Of a DNA stretch of 21,943 nt, positions 8,766-15,085 are shown one piece after another; positions within the stretch are counted from its first letter, which is position 1; each line of letters opens with the position of its first letter. Both the position numbers and the translations under genes were made by a program. The notes below the pieces were generated by a model, which searched no databases, had not been told where the DNA came from, and was given only the letters and a program-made list of their open reading frames with translations. The stretch lies in the NCBI GenBank assembly GCA_035545895.1, contig DASZXJ010000032.1, positions 1 to 21,943 of the forward strand. The letters run 5' to 3'. Origin of the DNA: DASZXJ01 sp035545895 (lineage in GTDB: Bacteria; Planctomycetota; Phycisphaerae; Tepidisphaerales; Tepidisphaeraceae).

Positions 8766-8818
8766 TTGTCAGTTGCCAGTGCATTTTACTGGCAACTGAC
8801 AACTAACAACTGGCAACT
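8750..8818. repeat. heptamer-built perfect inverted repeat B
   Basis: Two perfectly complementary 31-base arms (8750-8780 and 8788-8818) are separated by 7 bases (GCATTTT). Each arm is four tandem AGTTGYY heptamers plus AGT. The left arm encodes the end of kdsB including its stop (TAG at 8763-8765). The right arm ends 9 bases before the pyrG ATG. In RNA it would form a very stable hairpin. It has no T-tract, so it is not a classical terminator. Confidence 0.95.
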
Positions 8819-8827
8819 ATAAAAAAA

Positions 8828-10573
8828 ATGAGTAACGAAGACCTATTGGCCAAGATCGGCCAGCAACAGGAAGAAACGGAATTCTACACGCCCATGCCCG
8901 ATGGGTATCGCAAGGGCCACCACAAGTACGTAGTGGTGGTTGGCACCGTCATGAGCGGCCTGGGCAAGGGGATCTTCTCGTCTTCGCTTGCCAAGCTGCT
9001 GAAGGACAAGGGTCTGAAAGTCGCGCCGATCAAGATGGAAGGGTATCTGAACATCGATTCCGGCACGCTGAATCCTTATCGGCATGGTGAAGTGTTTGTG
9101 CTGGACGATGGCATGGAAACGGACATGGACCTGGGCACCTACGAGCGTTTGCTCGATCAGGACCTGTCGGCCGCCAACTTCACAACCAATGGACAGATTC
9201 TCTCAGCGGTTTTGAAAAAGGAACGCGAAGGCGGCTACCTCGGCCGCGATGTGCAGGTCATTCCGCACGTCGTGGGTGAAGTCAAACTGAAACTCCGCGA
9301 ACTCGCCGCCAAAAGCCAGGCGGACATCGTCTTTGTCGAAGTCGGCGGAACCGTCGGCGACTATGAAAACTCGTTCTACCTCGAAGCCTGCCGACAATTG
9401 GCCTATGAAGAAGGTGAAGGCTCGGTCGTTTTCGTCGCATTGACTTATGTGCTTGAGCCCGGCACGCTCGGCGAACAAAAATCCAAGGCTGCGCAGCTTG
9501 GCATCAAGCGGTTGATGGAACTGGGCATCATGCCTCACATCATCGCCTGCCGAGCTTCCAATCCGGTCAAGGAAAAGGTTCGCGAAAAGATTTCGATGTA
9601 CACCAACGTGCCGATGCGCCGGGTCGTCTCCATGCACGATGTCGAGAGCATCTATCTCATTCCTGAAGCCCTTCGCGAGCAAGGCATGGACATCGAAGTC
9701 CTTACGCTGCTCAGTCTGCACAACCGCGTGAATCAGCGGAACGAAGACCGCGCCCGCACCCATTGGATGCGGTTTGTCGATCGCATCGGAAAGGCGGATC
9801 GCTCGATCAATATCGCGGTCACCGGAAAATACACCGCCTTGCGCGATGCGTATGCGAGCATCATCAAGGCCTGCGAACATTCGGGCGTTCAGTTGGGCGT
9901 GAACGTCAATCTTGAATGGCTCGACACAACCAGGATCGATCCATCCAACGTGGCTGAGAGTTTGAGGCATGCGCACGGGATCATCGTGCCCGGCGGGTTC
10001 GGTGTTCGCGGCACGGAAGGCAAGATCGAGTGCATTCGATACGCTCGCGAAAACCGCATGCCTTACCTGGGACTATGCCTCGGCTTTCAGATGGCGGTGA
10101 TTGAATTTGCCCGAAACATGTGCGGCATAACGGATGCCAACAGTTCCGAATTCGATCCCAAGTGTAAAAATCCCGTGATTGATATCCTGCCCGAACAGAA
10201 GAAGATCGAAGGGCTTGGCGGGAACATGCGCCTGGGCGGCAAGGATGTCGATCTGAAGAGCGGCACGCTTGTAAGCAGGCTGTTCGACAATTCAACCCGC
10301 ATCCGCCTGCGATTCCGTCATCGATACGAAGTTGATCCCAGGTACATCAAAACGCTGGAAGAGCACGGCATGGTGTTCAGCGGCAAGCATCCCACGCAAC
10401 CGATCATGCAGGTGCTGGAACTGCCGCAGGACATGCACCCTTATTTCATCGGTACGCAGGCGCATCCGGAGTTGACCAGTCGTCCGCTGCGCCCGCAACC
10501 AATGTTCCTTGGAATGATCAAGGCGGCAATGAAATTTGCGGAAGAATCGAAACACGCGGCGCAAACGGCGTGA
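8828..10573 (+). CDS. pyrG: CTP synthase (glutamine-hydrolysing), divergent
   Basis: 581 residues. It makes CTP from UTP, ATP and glutamine. The synthetase domain (about 30-300) has the P-loop-like GTVMSGLGKG (39-48), Lys69 (E. coli Lys40), Asp101 (Asp72) and Glu171 (Glu140) in EVGGTVGDYE. The glutaminase domain has its nucleophile in GLCLGFQ (Cys417) and His546/Glu548 in AHPE. The active-site loop K-L/F-D-P-Y of ordinary CTP synthases reads K-M-E-G-Y here, with LNIDSGTLNPY instead of INVDPGTMSP, and there is an N-terminal extension of about 28 residues. The catalytic residues remain, so it is probably active. ATG at 8828 has no Shine-Dalgarno, only an A-run behind repeat B. The downstream neighbour is convergent. 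Confidence 0.95.
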   Translation: MSNEDLLAKIGQQQEETEFYTPMPDGYRKGHHKYVVVVGTVMSGLGKGIFSSSLAKLLKDKGLKVAPIKMEGYLNIDSGTLNPYRHGEVFVLDDGMETDMDLGTYERLLDQDLSAANFTTNGQILSAVLKKEREGGYLGRDVQVIPHVVGEVKLKLRELAAKSQADIVFVEVGGTVGDYENSFYLEACRQLAYEEGEGSVVFVALTYVLEPGTLGEQKSKAAQLGIKRLMELGIMPHIIACRASNPVKEKVREKISMYTNVPMRRVVSMHDVESIYLIPEALREQGMDIEVLTLLSLHNRVNQRNEDRARTHWMRFVDRIGKADRSINIAVTGKYTALRDAYASIIKACEHSGVQLGVNVNLEWLDTTRIDPSNVAESLRHAHGIIVPGGFGVRGTEGKIECIRYARENRMPYLGLCLGFQMAVIEFARNMCGITDANSSEFDPKCKNPVIDILPEQKKIEGLGGNMRLGGKDVDLKSGTLVSRLFDNSTRIRLRFRHRYEVDPRYIKTLEEHGMVFSGKHPTQPIMQVLELPQDMHPYFIGTQAHPELTSRPLRPQPMFLGMIKAAMKFAEESKHAAQTA

Positions 10574-10586
10574 TTGAGTTTATCCG

Positions 10587-10610
10587 GCCCGGCGTGTGTT
10601 CACGCCGGGC
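10587..10610. terminator. stem-loop between convergent pyrG and hydrolase genes
   Basis: A perfect 10-bp stem (10587-10596 with 10601-10610) with a TGTT loop, between two converging genes. It lacks a T-tract on either strand, so it may end transcription in both directions only weakly, or be a REP-like element. It is followed by CTAAA, as is the palindrome at 13615-13641. Confidence 0.45.
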
Positions 10611-10635
10611 TAAATGGTAAAAGTTGTACTTCAAT

Positions 10636-11412
10636 TCATTTTCCAAAGAGCTCGGTTAAGAAATCTTTCATCGCGCGCCACGAACGCTCATCCGCCGCCT
10701 TGTTGTAGCTGATATTCGGAATCTTGTGTGAATCGGCATCAGGATTCGTGAAGGCGTGATGGGCGCTACTGTAATTGATGAATTGCCAGTCAGCGCCGGC
10801 CTTTCGCATCTCATCTTCAAATGATTGAACCGCGGCTGCGGGAACGAATGAATCGTCCGCGCCGTTGCAGACCAGGATTTTCGGCTTGATGTTCTGTGAA
10901 GGCGTATCCAGCGGCGACAGGTCGCCGTGAAAACTGACCACGCCGAGAATCGGCATGTTGGTGCGAGCCATGTTCAAGACGCAGCTTCCGCCGAAGCAAT
11001 ACCCGATGGCGGCCACATGCGTCATATCGACCATGGGCTGGGCTTTGAGCTGATCCATGCCGGCCTGGATTCGGGCAAACGCGGTCTTCGGGTCCTTCTT
11101 GATCGCGCCGGACCATTCACCGGCCTTGGCGGCGTCGTCGGTTTGCATGCCTTTTCCATACATATCGATGGCGAAGCCGACGTATCCAAGCTGCGCGAGC
11201 ATCTCGGCACGTTTGTGCGAATAGGAATTGTTTCCCCACCATTCGTGGATGACGATGACAGCGGGCCGCTTGGCGATCGTGGAATCGTCGTAGGCAAGGT
11301 ATCCTTCCAGGGTCGTGTCGCCTTGCTTGTATTCGATGGTCTTGGTCTTAATGGCTCCGAGCAAATTGGATGTGATGCAAAGCACCAACGCTGCGGCCGA
11401 GAAACGCTTCAT
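10636..11412 (-). CDS. secreted dienelactone hydrolase family protein
   Basis: 258-residue alpha/beta hydrolase. The N-terminus (MKRF then a hydrophobic stretch to about residue 20) looks like a signal peptide, so the enzyme is probably periplasmic. The family's Cys-Asp-His triad is visible: Cys139 in G-Y-C-F-G-G, Asp187 in GADDSFVP and His218 or 219 in SSAHHAF. HEWWG (56-60) is the usual motif near the oxyanion region. The substrate is unknown; most annotated homologues have no proven activity on dienelactone. ATG at 11412 has a strong Shine-Dalgarno (AAGGAG, 6-base spacing). It is a single-gene unit, divergent from ribF (43-base gap) and convergent with pyrG. Confidence 0.88.
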   Translation of the reverse strand: MKRFSAAALVLCITSNLLGAIKTKTIEYKQGDTTLEGYLAYDDSTIAKRPAVIVIHEWWGNNSYSHKRAEMLAQLGYVGFAIDMYGKGMQTDDAAKAGEWSGAIKKDPKTAFARIQAGMDQLKAQPMVDMTHVAAIGYCFGGSCVLNMARTNMPILGVVSFHGDLSPLDTPSQNIKPKILVCNGADDSFVPAAAVQSFEDEMRKAGADWQFINYSSAHHAFTNPDADSHKIPNISYNKAADERSWRAMKDFLTELFGK

Positions 11413-11455
11413 GCTGGACTCCTTTTGATTGAACCCGGTATTCTAGGCATCTGTT

Positions 11456-12430
11456 ATGAACGTGCACGAGGGAATCGAAGGACTGGAGCAACTGCCCGCC
11501 GGCGCGGTCATTTCGATCGGCAATTTCGACGGCCTGCATCTGGGGCACGCGCGCATTTTGCAGACGATGATGTCGTTGCAGCATGCCATGCCCGGTGCCC
11601 ATCGCGCGCTGGTGACATTTGAGCCGCATCCATTGACGATTCTTCGACCGGAACTGGCGCCGCCGAGGCTGACTCCTTATCCACTGAAACGGCGATTGCT
11701 GGAACTGGCGGGGGTGGAACATCTGGTGATCCTGCCGCCCAGCCGCGAGGTGCTGGGTCTGACGGCGGAAAAATTCTGGGAAATTCTGCGCGACCGGGTC
11801 CGGCCCAGCCACATCGTTGAAGGTTCGCGGTTCAATTTCGGCAAGGGTCGTTCCGGCACGATCGAGCGATTGCGCGAGTGGACCAGCCAGAGCCAGGTGA
11901 AATTGCACGTGGTCGAAAAGGTGCAGGTTCCGCTTTTGAATTTGCACATCGTTGAAGTGAGCAGCTCGCTGGTGAGATGGCTGATCGCATACGGGCGGGT
12001 GCGCGATGCCGCGATTTGCCTGGGCAGGCCATACGGTCTGCAGGGGCTGGTCGTGCGCGGGTTTGGTCGCGGGCGTGAGATTGACGTGCCCACCGCCAAT
12101 CTGGATTGCAAGGATCAACTAATTCCGACGGACGGCGTGTATGCCGGGCGATGCAAGCTCGGCGGCAAGGTTCATCCCGCCGCCATCAGCATCGGCACGA
12201 TGCCCACCTTCGGCGAGCATCAACGTCAGATCGAAGCACACCTGCTTGGTTTTTCCGGCGATCTTTACGACCAGGTCATCGAAGTTGAGCTGACCGACTG
12301 GATTCGCGATCAGGTCCGATTCGACGGAGTTCAGCAATTGCGAGACCAACTCGCGGTGGATTTTTTGGATGTACGAAGCCGTGCAAAAGTGGATGTGATT
12401 CGTCCGATTGCGGAACTTGCTGTAACGTGA
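11456..12430 (+). CDS. ribF: bifunctional riboflavin kinase / FAD synthetase
   Basis: 324 residues, close to the usual 305-320. It phosphorylates riboflavin to FMN and adenylylates FMN to FAD in the cytoplasm. The N-terminal adenylyltransferase domain shows GNFDGLHLGH (22-31, HxGH-type motif), TFEPHP (54-59) and SSSLVR (169-174). The C-terminal flavokinase domain shows GRGREIDVPTAN (204-215, with the PTAN motif), DGVYAG (226-231) and the catalytic-region Glu260. ATG at 11456 has only a weak AGG upstream. A TATTCT box ends 11 bases before the start, so a very short leader is possible. The stop is followed within one base by the REP-like pair at 12432. Confidence 0.95.
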   Translation: MNVHEGIEGLEQLPAGAVISIGNFDGLHLGHARILQTMMSLQHAMPGAHRALVTFEPHPLTILRPELAPPRLTPYPLKRRLLELAGVEHLVILPPSREVLGLTAEKFWEILRDRVRPSHIVEGSRFNFGKGRSGTIERLREWTSQSQVKLHVVEKVQVPLLNLHIVEVSSSLVRWLIAYGRVRDAAICLGRPYGLQGLVVRGFGRGREIDVPTANLDCKDQLIPTDGVYAGRCKLGGKVHPAAISIGTMPTFGEHQRQIEAHLLGFSGDLYDQVIEVELTDWIRDQVRFDGVQQLRDQLAVDFLDVRSRAKVDVIRPIAELAVT

Positions 12431-12431
12431 A

Positions 12432-12483
12432 GTCGCGCCAAGCCGCAAGCGGCAACATCCGGCCGCTTGCGGCTTAGCGCGAC
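12432..12483. repeat. REP-like inverted pair (GCCGCTTGCGGC core)
   Basis: Two 22-base arms (12432-12453 and 12462-12483), complementary except for one position, with an 8-base spacer. Each arm contains its own small palindrome (GCCGC-TT-GCGGC) and a TTAGCGCGAC-type tail. A lone copy lies at 7100-7119. It starts one base after the ribF stop. No T-tract follows, so it is a palindrome element rather than a standard terminator. Confidence 0.8.
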
Positions 12484-12517
12484 GTGAATTGCGCGCGACT
12501 TGCGCATATGATTCTCG

Positions 12518-12541
12518 CCAACTATGTCCCCAACTATGTCC
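12518..12541 (+). repeat. 12-bp tandem duplication containing the nrnA start codon
   Basis: CCAACTATGTCC occurs twice, head to tail (12518-12529, 12530-12541). This gives two in-frame ATG codons, at 12524 and 12536. Confidence 0.95.
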
Positions 12542-13531
12542 GATGTATTTCAGCAATTCGTCGACCGGCTTTCGCGCGGCAAGCGCGTTCTGATTACCAC
12601 GCATGTTCGTCCCGATGGGGATGCAATTGGAACCACCGCCGCGTTGTCGCTGGCGATGAAAAAGAAGGGGATCGAATCGGAAGTCCTTTTGCTCAGCCAT
12701 CTGCCCACGAAGTACGGTTTTATATTTCGTGAAAATAACATTGCCTGTCAGGATGTTGAAAAAAGCTGGCCGGACAAATTCCCGTTTGAACGATTTGATA
12801 CGCTGCTCGTCACCGACACGGGCACATGGTCGCAACTGCCGGGGTTGAAAGAGCGAATTGCCGATTGGCGGGTCCCCAAGCTGGTGCTGGATCATCATCT
12901 TACGCAGGAGGATTGGGCTGATGTAAGGCTGGTCATTACCCAAGCCGCCGCCGCGGGAGAGATTGCATTTGAATTGATCGAGCGGTGGGGAGTGCAAATC
13001 GATTCGGCCATCGCGACGGCGCTGTTTGTTGCGATTGCGTCGGACACCGGCTGGTTTCAGTTTTCCAACACCCGCCCGTTCACCCATCGAACAGCCGCCA
13101 GCCTGATCGAAAAAGGTGTCGATACCGACCGCGTCTATCAATTGCTTTATCAGAATGAGCGCCCGCAGCGCGTGGCGCTGCAAACCCGCGCGATGCAATC
13201 GTTGGAACTGCTGGCCAATGATCGTTTGGCGGTGATGAGGATTTCCAGGGATGATTTTCATCAGACGCATGCTCATGTGCCGGACACCGAGAACCTGATC
13301 AACATTCCACTGCAAATTCGAACGATTGAGGTGGTGGCTTTGATCACCGAAACCCCCGAGCCGGGACCGATCCGCATCAGCCTGCGCAGCAAGGGCGGAC
13401 TGGATTGTGCTCGCTTTGCCGAACAATTTGGTGGCGGTGGACACGCCCGCGCGGCTGGACTGAAACTCGAAACGACGTTCACCGAAGCCCATGACCAAGT
13501 CGTCAAAGCGCTCCTTGCCGCACTGAAGTGA
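12524..13531 (+). CDS. nrnA: DHH/DHHA1 phosphoesterase (NrnA-like oligoribonuclease / pAp phosphatase)
   Basis: 335 residues (331 from the second ATG), typical for NrnA. The DHH domain has the metal-binding motifs RPDGDAIG (29-36), VTDTG (96-100), LDHH (122-125) and SDTGWFQFSNT (173-183). The C-terminal DHHA1 domain ends in GGGGHARAAG (303-312), which binds substrate. NrnA enzymes degrade short RNA (including the dinucleotide pGpG) and dephosphorylate pAp. Two in-frame ATGs (12524, 12536) arise from a 12-bp duplication, and neither has a Shine-Dalgarno. A TATGAT box ends 11 bases before the first. In other bacteria this gene often sits next to rbfA; here it follows ribF, 7.9 kb from rbfA. Confidence 0.9.
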   Translation: MSPTMSDVFQQFVDRLSRGKRVLITTHVRPDGDAIGTTAALSLAMKKKGIESEVLLLSHLPTKYGFIFRENNIACQDVEKSWPDKFPFERFDTLLVTDTGTWSQLPGLKERIADWRVPKLVLDHHLTQEDWADVRLVITQAAAAGEIAFELIERWGVQIDSAIATALFVAIASDTGWFQFSNTRPFTHRTAASLIEKGVDTDRVYQLLYQNERPQRVALQTRAMQSLELLANDRLAVMRISRDDFHQTHAHVPDTENLINIPLQIRTIEVVALITETPEPGPIRISLRSKGGLDCARFAEQFGGGGHARAAGLKLETTFTEAHDQVVKALLAALK

Positions 13532-13571
13532 AGTGGGGCGATCCAGCGAACAGGGCGGCGGATATTTCTTC

Positions 13572-13641
13572 TTTTTTAGCCCCGTCGCTTGCGACGGGTG
13601 TTCGCGGCGCGGAACCGGTCGCGAGCGACCGGGCTAAAAAA
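13572..13641. repeat. REP-like inverted pair (TTTTTTAGCCC... family)
   Basis: Two 27-base arms (13572-13598, 13615-13641) are inverted copies with three mismatches and a 16-base spacer. Each arm also holds its own 8-bp hairpin: CCCGTCGC-TT-GCGACGGG on the left and CCGGTCGC-GA-GCGACCGG on the right. Two of the three differences are compensatory, a C-G pair in one arm against G-C in the other, so each small hairpin stays intact. The element lies 40 bases after the nrnA stop. The rest of the 286-base gap to the next gene (13642-13817) holds only a TACACT box (13792-13797) without a good -35 and the Shine-Dalgarno of the next gene. Confidence 0.8.
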
Positions 13642-13817
13642 TAATGGACGTTCAATGTTCCTCCCCTTGTCTCCCCTTCTCCTTGTTCCCTTGTCCGTTC
13701 ACACCTCCTCCATCTGACGCGCAATCTCGTGAAAATATTTCAATCCGGCGCTTCACCTGTTTGGGGGAGTGGGACCGGCCAATCGTGCTGGTACACTGCA
13801 CGCGGGAGGCCACGGTC

Positions 13818-14924
13818 ATGCGACGTTTTCATACTTTCGCGATTGTCCTGGTTGTTTGTTTTGCGGGATGTGCTCATCGGACGTGCGAGCCGACCGGCAC
13901 GGGGTTGTGTCAGCTCAATGAGGATGAGGTCGGCAGCGCCATCGCCAAGCGAGTGGCGATCAAGCAGCAGCGGCCGGTGTCGGTGCTGGTCTTATCCGGC
14001 GGCGGCGCTTATGGCGCGTGGGGAGCCGGCGTTTTGCGCGGCTGGCGAACCAATAACGTCGATCCGCGACCCAAAGAATTCGACGTTGTCACCGCCATCA
14101 GCACGGGGTCATTGCTTGCGTCTCATGCGTTTTTAGGACTTGATCCGCAGGATGATGACGAACTGGAAAAAGCCTACACGACCATCAACACGCCCGACAT
14201 TTATCGCAAGCGGTTTCTGTTGTTTGTCCCGTTTTCAGAATCGCTGTACATCACCCAGCCGCTCAAAGACCAGTTGAAGATTCGCATTACCAATGAAGTG
14301 ATCGATCGCGTCGGCAGGGAATGGGAAAGCGGCAGACGGCTTTATGTCGGCACGACCAATCTCGATCGCGGCAAGCTGATCATCTGGGACATGACGTGCA
14401 TCGCCCATTCCACCGATCCATTGCGTTACGATAAGTATCGACGAATTCTGCTGGCTGCGACGGCAATTCCGGCGTTCTTCCCGCCGGTGGAAATCGAAGG
14501 CCAACTCAATGCCGACGGCGGCGCTCGCGCACAATTATTTCTCGATAAGAGTCTGTTGCCGGTCGTGCGCCGTGCGCGGGCCGCAGCTTCGACACGTCCG
14601 GCCGCCGCGCTGGAGGCCGTAAGCGGTCCGAGTGTTTACGTGCTGATCAACGGCAAGCTTGGCTTGAACACGGTTTGCGTGGATGACAACATTTTCGCCA
14701 TCGCACTGCGTTCGATTGAAAACCTGCTCGACGCCAATATGCGCGGAGACATCGAAAGCGTGCATTCGCTCGGCTTGCAGGAACATTTCAAGGTGCATCT
14801 CAGTTACGTGCCGGACGACAATTCCGCCGATTTCGCCGCCCACGATTTCAACGCCGCCAAGATGAAGAAGCTGTATGACGACGGCGTGGCATGGGGCAGG
14901 ACGGAGAAATGGATCGACCCGTGA
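13818..14924 (+). CDS. patatin-like phospholipase, predicted lipoprotein
   Basis: 368 residues. The N-terminus is a lipoprotein signal: M-R-R, a hydrophobic run, and the lipobox F-A-G-C with Cys18, so the protein is probably lipid-anchored in the envelope. The patatin domain shows the glycine-rich oxyanion loop SGGGAYGAWGAG (60-71), the nucleophile Ser95 in A-I-S-T-G (usually G-x-S-x-G; the first Gly is Ala here) and the partner Asp233 in N-A-D-G-G. A lipid acyl hydrolase is therefore expected; the substrate is unknown. I choose ATG 13818 because GGGAGG lies 8 bases upstream and the signal peptide begins there. The frame extends back to 13644 only through repeat-flanking sequence. Single gene, ending three bases before repeat C. 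Confidence 0.88.
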   Translation: MRRFHTFAIVLVVCFAGCAHRTCEPTGTGLCQLNEDEVGSAIAKRVAIKQQRPVSVLVLSGGGAYGAWGAGVLRGWRTNNVDPRPKEFDVVTAISTGSLLASHAFLGLDPQDDDELEKAYTTINTPDIYRKRFLLFVPFSESLYITQPLKDQLKIRITNEVIDRVGREWESGRRLYVGTTNLDRGKLIIWDMTCIAHSTDPLRYDKYRRILLAATAIPAFFPPVEIEGQLNADGGARAQLFLDKSLLPVVRRARAAASTRPAAALEAVSGPSVYVLINGKLGLNTVCVDDNIFAIALRSIENLLDANMRGDIESVHSLGLQEHFKVHLSYVPDDNSADFAAHDFNAAKMKKLYDDGVAWGRTEKWIDP

Positions 14925-14927
14925 ATC

Positions 14928-15017
14928 CATTTTTGATTTGCGATTTGCGATTTGCAATCGTAATCGGCAGAATGGCCGCTCCTTCAATCTAAAATCGCAA
15001 ATCAAAAATCAAAAATA
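14928..15017. repeat. heptamer-built inverted repeat C
   Basis: Left side: CATTTTT then three exact tandem GATTTGC copies (14935-14955). Right side: TTCAATC, TAAAATC, GCAAATC, AAAAATC in phase (14983-15010), then AAAAATA. An 18-base perfect inverted match (14929-14946 with 14992-15009) joins the arms. It begins three bases after the patatin stop and ends just upstream of the promoter of the ABC ATPase gene. Confidence 0.85.
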
Positions 15018-15025
15018 GAGTTACT

Positions 15026-15055
15026 TTGACACTCTCCGCATAAAACTCCTATACT
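15026..15055 (+). promoter_or_regulatory. sigma70-type promoter for the ABC ATPase gene
   Basis: TTGACA (15026-15031, consensus), an 18-base spacer and TATACT (15050-15055) predict a start near 15062, giving a leader of about 24 bases before the ATG at 15086. Confidence 0.7.
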
Positions 15056-15085
15056 TCGCGGTTTTGGTGGAGCGCAGCGGCATTC

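Noticed and set aside
8750..8818. Repeat B as a CRISPR fragment
   Set aside because: There are no spacers between units; the heptamers are contiguous and the two arms are inverted.
12119..13498. 459-codon open frame antisense to ribF and nrnA
   Set aside because: It crosses two real genes and the REP-like spacer, and has no recognisable domain.
13572..13641. Pair D as an ordinary terminator
   Set aside because: It is symmetrical with A/T runs on the outer flanks of both arms and each arm folds by itself, which fits a repeat pair better; weak terminator activity is not excluded.
13644..13817. 58-residue N-terminal extension of the patatin protein
   Set aside because: The signal peptide with lipobox and a good Shine-Dalgarno mark the start at 13818.
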